From positions 62,001-126,000 of the forward strand of contig NZ_QUDV01000005.1 in the NCBI RefSeq assembly GCF_003477705.1: DNA of 64,000 nt, read 5' to 3'. The DNA comes from Dorea sp. AF36-15AT. GTDB taxonomy: Bacteria > Bacillota > Clostridia > Lachnospirales > Lachnospiraceae. The position numbers and the translations under genes were made by a program. How positions within the stretch are numbered: the stretch's first letter is position 1; every line of letters starts with the position of its first letter. The notes below the pieces were generated by a model. That model was not told the DNA's origin. It did not search any database and saw nothing but the letters and a program-made list of their open reading frames with translations. Below, one piece after another: positions 59,374-64,000 of this stretch.

Positions 59374-60759
59374 TTGAAGAAGAATGAACATTTGATCAAA
59401 GAAGTCTATCCGGGTTCAATTGCCGAGGAGATGGGAATTGAACCGGGCGATGTGCTGCTTCGGATTAATAAGCAGGAAATCGGAGATGTATTTGATTATC
59501 GTTACTATATAAAAGATGATTATATCGAAGTGCTGATCCGCAAGGCAGATGGAGAAGAATGGCTGCTGGAGATTGATAAGGATTACGATGATGATCTGGG
59601 AATTGAGTTTGACAATGGGCTGATGAGCGATTACAGATCTTGTAGTAATAAATGCATTTTCTGCTTTATCGATCAGATGCCCCCGGGTATGCGTGAGACC
59701 CTGTATTTTAAAGATGACGATTCCAGACTGTCATTTCTGCAAGGAAACTATATCACGCTTACCAATATGTCGGAGAAAGATGTAGAGCGCATTATTCATA
59801 TGCAGCTTGCGCCGATCAATATATCGGTGCAGAGTACCAATCCGGAACTTCGCTGTAAGATGCTTCACAATCGGTTCGCAGGTGATAAATTAAAATATCT
59901 GGATCAGCTGTATGAAGGACATGTGGAGATGAATGGTCAGATTGTATGCTGTAAGGGCGTTAACGATGGGGATGAACTGAGAAGAAGTATTGAGGATCTG
60001 TCAAAGTATCTGCCATTTATGCGGAGTGTGTCGGCCGTTCCGGCAGGTATTACCAAATACCGGGATGGGTTATATCCATTGGAGTTATATACCAAAGAAG
60101 AGGCGGGAGCGGTTATTGACCTGATCGAGAGCTATCAGAAGAAGTTCTATGAAGAATACGGACTTCATTTTATTCACGCCAGTGATGAATGGTATATTAC
60201 CGCAGAACGTGATTTTCCGGAAGAAGAGCGGTATGACGGGTACATTCAGCTGGAAAATGGTGTAGGCATGATGCGTCTCTTTATCGAAGAGTTTGAAGAG
60301 GCGGTGAGGCATCTGGAAGGAAAGCCAATGGAACGTACGCTGACTATTGCTACCGGTAAGCTGACGTATCCGACGATTTGTCAGTTTGCAGAGCAGCTGA
60401 TGAAGCTATATCCGGGTCTCGTGGTTCATGTATATGCAATCCGCAATGATTTCTTTGGAGAGACGATTACCGTATCCGGTCTGATTACGGGACAGGATCT
60501 GGTAACACAACTGTTGGAATATAAAGAACAGGGGGTGGATCTTGGTGAGACACTTCTGATTCCGTCTAACATGTTACGTACAGGCGAAGAAGTGTTCCTG
60601 GATGATATGACGGTGCAGCAGGTGGAAAAAGCATTAGAAGTACATCTGACAGCAATCGAACCTGGTGGACAGGACTTTGTAGATGCGATTCTTGATGAAG
60701 AATATCAGATGGAGAGAGAAAACGAAGAATTTGTATATGTAAATGCATATGACAGGTAA
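59374..60759 (+). CDS. DUF512 family radical-SAM-like protein with PDZ domain
   Basis: 461 residues. An N-terminal PDZ-like domain (about 1-70, VYPGSIAEEMGIEPGDVLLR) is followed by a radical-SAM-type Cys motif, CSNKCIFCFIDQMP (about residue 90). The DUF512 region then runs to the end, with DDDSRLSFLQGNYITLTN, NISVQSTNPELRCKML and LHFIHASDEWYI. The family is usually near ribosome or GTPase genes and its reaction is unknown. The start is TTG 59374, with AAGGAG ten bases before it and one base after the previous stop; no better start exists in frame. Confidence 0.88.
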   Translation: MKKNEHLIKEVYPGSIAEEMGIEPGDVLLRINKQEIGDVFDYRYYIKDDYIEVLIRKADGEEWLLEIDKDYDDDLGIEFDNGLMSDYRSCSNKCIFCFIDQMPPGMRETLYFKDDDSRLSFLQGNYITLTNMSEKDVERIIHMQLAPINISVQSTNPELRCKMLHNRFAGDKLKYLDQLYEGHVEMNGQIVCCKGVNDGDELRRSIEDLSKYLPFMRSVSAVPAGITKYRDGLYPLELYTKEEAGAVIDLIESYQKKFYEEYGLHFIHASDEWYITAERDFPEEERYDGYIQLENGVGMMRLFIEEFEEAVRHLEGKPMERTLTIATGKLTYPTICQFAEQLMKLYPGLVVHVYAIRNDFFGETITVSGLITGQDLVTQLLEYKEQGVDLGETLLIPSNMLRTGEEVFLDDMTVQQVEKALEVHLTAIEPGGQDFVDAILDEEYQMERENEEFVYVNAYDR

Positions 60760-60790
60760 AAAGATTGCGCATAAAGCGCAATCTTTTTTA
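60757..60790. terminator. Bidirectional terminator at the DUF512/PfkB junction
   Basis: AAAAAGATTGCGC-ATAAA-GCGCAATCTTTTTT (60758-60789), perfect stem with A and T runs on both sides. It overlaps the stop codon of the minus-strand kinase. Confidence 0.9.
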
Positions 60791-61699
60791 GATGTGGTAT
60801 ACAGAGAGGGCTTCTGCTAAGGTTGGCATCGAGCGAGCTGTTCCTTTTTTTTGTACACTGAGAGAAGCTACTGCATTGCCGAATTTGGCAGCTGTAAAAA
60901 TATCTTTTTTGAGAGAGCAGGCATAAGCGAGACCACCATTAAAAGAGTCGCCTGCACCGCTTGTGTCGATGGCGTTGACTTTATAACTTGGTATCATGAG
61001 TTGAGAATGTCCATCGGAAACAAAAGCACCTTGATGTCCCATTGTAATTACAACATTTTTAACACCTTTACTATGGAAGAAGTAACATGCTTCAGAAGCA
61101 CTTGATTCATCTGTTACAGGAAAACCACAAAAATCAGCTGCCTCCATTTCGTTTGGCGTGATAATGTCGATATTTTTGAAAAAGTTATTTGATATTTCAG
61201 CATATGGGGCAGGGTTTACAATTGTTAAATTGTTATTTCCTTTTGCAATTTTTATGGCATATTCGCAAGTATCAATTGGTACGGAAAACTCAGTGATACA
61301 TACGTCGGATTTTTCGAAACAAGCTTTGTTTTGATCGATAATCGCAGGTGTAATTGCTGCATTGGCACCAACGTTTATGATGATTGCATTTTGCCCTGAG
61401 TCTTCAACACATACGAATGCGGATCCACTGGACATATCAGATGCAATGCCTATAAAATCAGTATTTACTCCTGCCCAGTTCAAATCGTGAAATAGAATTG
61501 TATTATTAGGGTCATTTTCACCGATCATACTGATCAATATCGTCTCAGCACCTAACCTCCCGGCGGCAGCAATTTGGTTAGCACCCTTGCCGCCAAGCAT
61601 TAGAGTAACATCCTTGCATAAAATACTTTCTTTAGGTTCTGGAAGATGTTGACAGGTTATAATGTGATCTAAATTAATTGTACCAACTTCTAAAATCAT
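60788..61699 (-). CDS. PfkB family carbohydrate kinase (ribokinase-like)
   Basis: 303 residues. N-terminal sugar-binding part GTINLDHIITCQHLPEPKES and LMLGGKGANQIAAAGRLGAE; the catalytic base is in the C-terminal motif AIDTSGAGDSFNGGLAYA. NPAPYAEI is the typical ribokinase central motif. Substrates of this group are ribose, deoxyribose or other sugars and nucleosides. It is the last gene of an operon with a glycyl radical enzyme and its activase, so its true substrate may be linked to that pathway. RBS TTGGAGG precedes the ATG. Confidence 0.88.
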   Translation of the reverse strand: MILEVGTINLDHIITCQHLPEPKESILCKDVTLMLGGKGANQIAAAGRLGAETILISMIGENDPNNTILFHDLNWAGVNTDFIGIASDMSSGSAFVCVEDSGQNAIIINVGANAAITPAIIDQNKACFEKSDVCITEFSVPIDTCEYAIKIAKGNNNLTIVNPAPYAEISNNFFKNIDIITPNEMEAADFCGFPVTDESSASEACYFFHSKGVKNVVITMGHQGAFVSDGHSQLMIPSYKVNAIDTSGAGDSFNGGLAYACSLKKDIFTAAKFGNAVASLSVQKKGTARSMPTLAEALSVYHI

Positions 61700-61727
61700 A
61701 GAATTACCTCCAATATTTTGCTGAAAC

Positions 61728-62642
61728 TTATTCTCCGATTGTTACATAAAACCCATGCTTTACAAACAGATCTTTTAGCGATTGCATTTCTTCATCTGAT
61801 GGAGGAGCTAACTCCTCCAGGCTGTAATGCATATCGAGTTTGCCGTATTTGGATGCTCCTAAACGATGATAAGGAAGCAAACTGACATGACAGCCTGGAG
61901 CATGCTCCAGAAGGAAGTGTATCGAATCATTGATGTTGGACTCGGTGTTGTTGATGCCAGGTATGATGGGGATTCTAACGGTTACATCAGCACCAGCATC
62001 TTGCAAATAACAGAAATTACTTAAAATTAGTTTATTTGACACACCAGTATACTTTGTGTGTTTTTTTTCGTTTATCAATTTAAGATCATAGAAAAAGTAG
62101 TCAATGTATGGAAGAAGATCTTGATATACTTCTTGTGATGCATATCCGCAGGTTTCAATACAGGTAGAGATACCTTCATCTTTACATCTTTGAGCAAGTT
62201 GAATGAGAAAATCTTTCTGATATGTTGCTTCGCCACCAGAAAAAGTGACGCCACCGCCGGAAACCTGATAAAAAGAGTTGTCTTTTTTTATTGTATCAAG
62301 TACTTCTTCTACATTTTTTAGTTCACCTGACATGGTAAGTGCCTGACTATTGCAAGTGTTTGTACACACGTTGCAGGAAATGCAGTTGGAACGATTGATC
62401 ATTATACCTGTAGTATTCCAGCTTAGTGCTTTTTGGGGACAAATCTGAATACATTTTTTACAACCAATACAGCGAGTAGGCCAGTACATCAATTGATGAG
62501 TATTCTTTTGAGTTTCTGGATTAGCACACCAGATGCATTTGAGAGGACATCCTTTAAAGAAAACAACAGTTCTTATGCCTGGTCCATCTTTAACGGCATA
62601 TCTTTCTATTTCGCTTATTATTCCTTTGATTGAATTGTTCAA
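61728..62642 (-). CDS. Glycyl radical enzyme activating protein (radical SAM)
   Basis: 304 residues from a TTG start. The 4Fe-4S/SAM motif is FFKGCPLKCIWC (about 30-41), with IERYAVKDGPGIRT just before it. A two-cluster ferredoxin insert follows (CIGCKKCIQICP and CISCNVCTNTC, about 60-110), as in activases of dehydratase- and lyase-type enzymes rather than the short PFL activase. GGVTFSGGEAT and IETCGYA are typical. The start was taken as TTG 62642 because GAGGTG precedes it; ATG 62669 lies inside the previous gene. It makes the glycyl radical on the enzyme encoded next to it. Confidence 0.9.
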   Translation of the reverse strand: MNNSIKGIISEIERYAVKDGPGIRTVVFFKGCPLKCIWCANPETQKNTHQLMYWPTRCIGCKKCIQICPQKALSWNTTGIMINRSNCISCNVCTNTCNSQALTMSGELKNVEEVLDTIKKDNSFYQVSGGGVTFSGGEATYQKDFLIQLAQRCKDEGISTCIETCGYASQEVYQDLLPYIDYFFYDLKLINEKKHTKYTGVSNKLILSNFCYLQDAGADVTVRIPIIPGINNTESNINDSIHFLLEHAPGCHVSLLPYHRLGASKYGKLDMHYSLEELAPPSDEEMQSLKDLFVKHGFYVTIGE

Positions 62643-62658
62643 TATATCACCTCGGTTA

Positions 62659-64000
62659 TTATAGTTCATGTTCAGTTCTTGCAATGATGTCGTCTTTTGT
62701 TTTTTCTTCAAGATCATTAAAAAGAGCACTATATCCAGCAACTCGTACTACCAGATCTTTATAATTTTCTGGATTTTTCTTTGCGTCAAGTAATGTTTCG
62801 GTAGAGGTTACATTAAACTGAACATGCCATCCATCCATTGCAAAGAAAGCCTGAATAAGTCCCATAACTTTTTTGATTCCGTCGTGAGAGACCATTACAG
62901 ATGGTGCTAATCGGATGTTTAACAGATTTCCACCTGTAATCAAGTGGTTTGGCATTTTGGCGATGGAATTTAGTACAGCTGTTGGACCAAGCTTATCTGT
63001 TCCGTGATACGGTGAGCAACCCTCTGATAATGGTTCACCGGATTTTCGTCCATCAGGAGATGCCCCTACAGGAAGTCCAGATGGAACATTTCCCGAAATG
63101 GTTGCTGTACATGGGTAGCTTAAACATCCAATCGGTCCACGTCCAATTCGTGTTGTTGGGTATCTGTCTTGTTCCTTCATAAAAGACAGGTAAACACTGG
63201 AACTAATCTTATCCACATAATCATCGTCATTGCCGAATTTTGGAGCTTTATTAAGGAGCATTCTACGTATGTTTTCGCCAGTTTCACCTTCGAAGTTTGT
63301 GTGTAAAACATTTAACAGTTCTGCTGGTGTAAGTTTTTTCTCTTCAAAGACGATTTTCTTTATAGCGGCTATGCTGTTGGCAACGTTTGTGATTCCTGTT
63401 TCAGGACCAGTAACCATATCATATACACTGCCACCTTCTTTTGCGTTCTTTCCTCGTTTTAAACAATCTTGAATCAGACCTGAGCAAAATGCGTCAGGGA
63501 CAAGCTCTTCGATGGCATAGTCGATACAGTGTTCACCGATTACGCGTGTTTTGACAACATAAGCCATTTGGGCATCATAATATTTGCGGAGTTCTTCGGT
63601 GGATGTCATTGAAGCAAAATCTTTATCCTGTTTTAAAAGTGTAATTCCAGTTCGCGGATCAGTACCTCCGTTCAATGTGATTTCCAGTACTTTTGCAAAG
63701 TTCGTAAAACTCATGCCGGCACTACGATAACCAAATTTTCCTGGAATGATAGGTTCGATGCAGCCGACAATTGCATAGTTATTAGCGTCAGCTGGAGCAA
63801 CTCCACGATTGATGAGAGAAGGAATCATAACATGGTCACCATGCATTGCTGGCATACCAAAGCCGAGTCGGATTACTTCTACACATTTTTCTAAATATGA
63901 CTGTGGATTCTTTTCGTTAAAACGTGCAGAAACGTTAGGTTGGGTTAAACGTGTCAGACTGACGCTGTCCAGACAGATCATAGTGAGATCGTTTACGGCA
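62659..64000 (-). CDS. Glycyl radical enzyme of the pyruvate formate-lyase superfamily, N-terminus outside window
   Basis: The frame is open to the window edge, so 446 residues of a chain that is usually about 780-850 are visible. The glycyl radical motif near the C-terminus, VRVAGYSALFNDL, is intact. The active-site Cys loop reads AIVGCIEPIIPG. A single Cys with nearby Glu (GCxE) is the pattern of eliminases such as glycerol, propanediol and choline lyases; PFL proper has two adjacent Cys. The substrate is not determinable, but the operon partners are a clustered-ferredoxin activase and a PfkB kinase. The stop is 16 bases before the activase start. Confidence 0.9.
   Translation of the reverse strand, partial: AVNDLTMICLDSVSLTRLTQPNVSARFNEKNPQSYLEKCVEVIRLGFGMPAMHGDHVMIPSLINRGVAPADANNYAIVGCIEPIIPGKFGYRSAGMSFTNFAKVLEITLNGGTDPRTGITLLKQDKDFASMTSTEELRKYYDAQMAYVVKTRVIGEHCIDYAIEELVPDAFCSGLIQDCLKRGKNAKEGGSVYDMVTGPETGITNVANSIAAIKKIVFEEKKLTPAELLNVLHTNFEGETGENIRRMLLNKAPKFGNDDDYVDKISSSVYLSFMKEQDRYPTTRIGRGPIGCLSYPCTATISGNVPSGLPVGASPDGRKSGEPLSEGCSPYHGTDKLGPTAVLNSIAKMPNHLITGGNLLNIRLAPSVMVSHDGIKKVMGLIQAFFAMDGWHVQFNVTSTETLLDAKKNPENYKDLVVRVAGYSALFNDLEEKTKDDIIARTEHEL

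Overview
The window is low-GC Firmicutes DNA. Its gene set and gene order suggest a gut anaerobe of the Lachnospiraceae (Dorea, Blautia or Mediterraneibacter type). Pointers are the minimal two-gene SufC/SufB iron-sulfur system, a TrpR-like YerC protein, DUF1836, a DUF512 radical-SAM protein, a two-domain MetH/MTHFR, an oxygen-sensitive glycyl radical enzyme with its activase, two AGCS amino acid symporters and strong AGGAGG ribosome binding sites. The genus is an inference. No rRNA, tRNA or CRISPR array was seen.

Positions 1-19224 are core chromosome: the 3' part of ptsI, an NCS2 purine permease, 5-formyl-THF cyclo-ligase, the Suf pair, a solitary NMT1/SsuA-type lipoprotein, small regulators, glycogen branching enzyme, a MarR regulator with its heterodimeric ABC exporter (promoter and operator are both visible), a B3/B4-domain protein, PcrA helicase and an RlmD-type 23S rRNA methyltransferase. 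A 136-bp nested palindromic element (17686-17821) sits just before the methyltransferase.

Positions 19225 to about 31478 are an eroding accessory island. It holds an IS110 transposase with a structured upstream region that may be its bridge RNA, an unknown two-TM zinc-ribbon gene, a broken MecA-like PBP behind two BlaI-type operators, an IS3 remnant with an internal deletion, an XRE regulator with a perfect palindromic operator, hairpin-rich DNA before a sigma-like HTH gene, a phage antirepressor, a DUF4406/RhuM deletion fusion, a RelB/RelE-type toxin-antitoxin pair, a hydrolase fragment, a lipoprotein with a decayed duplicate and an ArsC/Spx-like reductase. BioY with a BirA box and a PadR relic lie at its right edge.

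Positions 31479-60759 are mostly core: a hypoxanthine-DNA glycosylase coupled to a DnaQ-like nuclease, a cupin, a LuxR regulator, a Na/Ca exchanger, a DMT transporter, an HPt plus GGDEF-REC-HD-GYP signalling pair, a coiled-coil/SipW peptidase/CmpB/RelA-SpoT-domain operon, TrpS, AGCS symporter plus LysR, YitT, an FSA-type aldolase, a CsoR/CopA/CopZ copper operon, a glucose-type PTS with its own PRD antiterminator and RAT/terminator leader, a second AGCS symporter, MetH/MTHFR and a DUF512 protein.

The right end (60788-64000, minus strand) is an operon of a glycyl radical enzyme (cut by the window edge), its radical-SAM activase and a PfkB kinase. Its GCIEP active-site loop fits a dehydratase or lyase type rather than pyruvate formate-lyase; the substrate is unknown.
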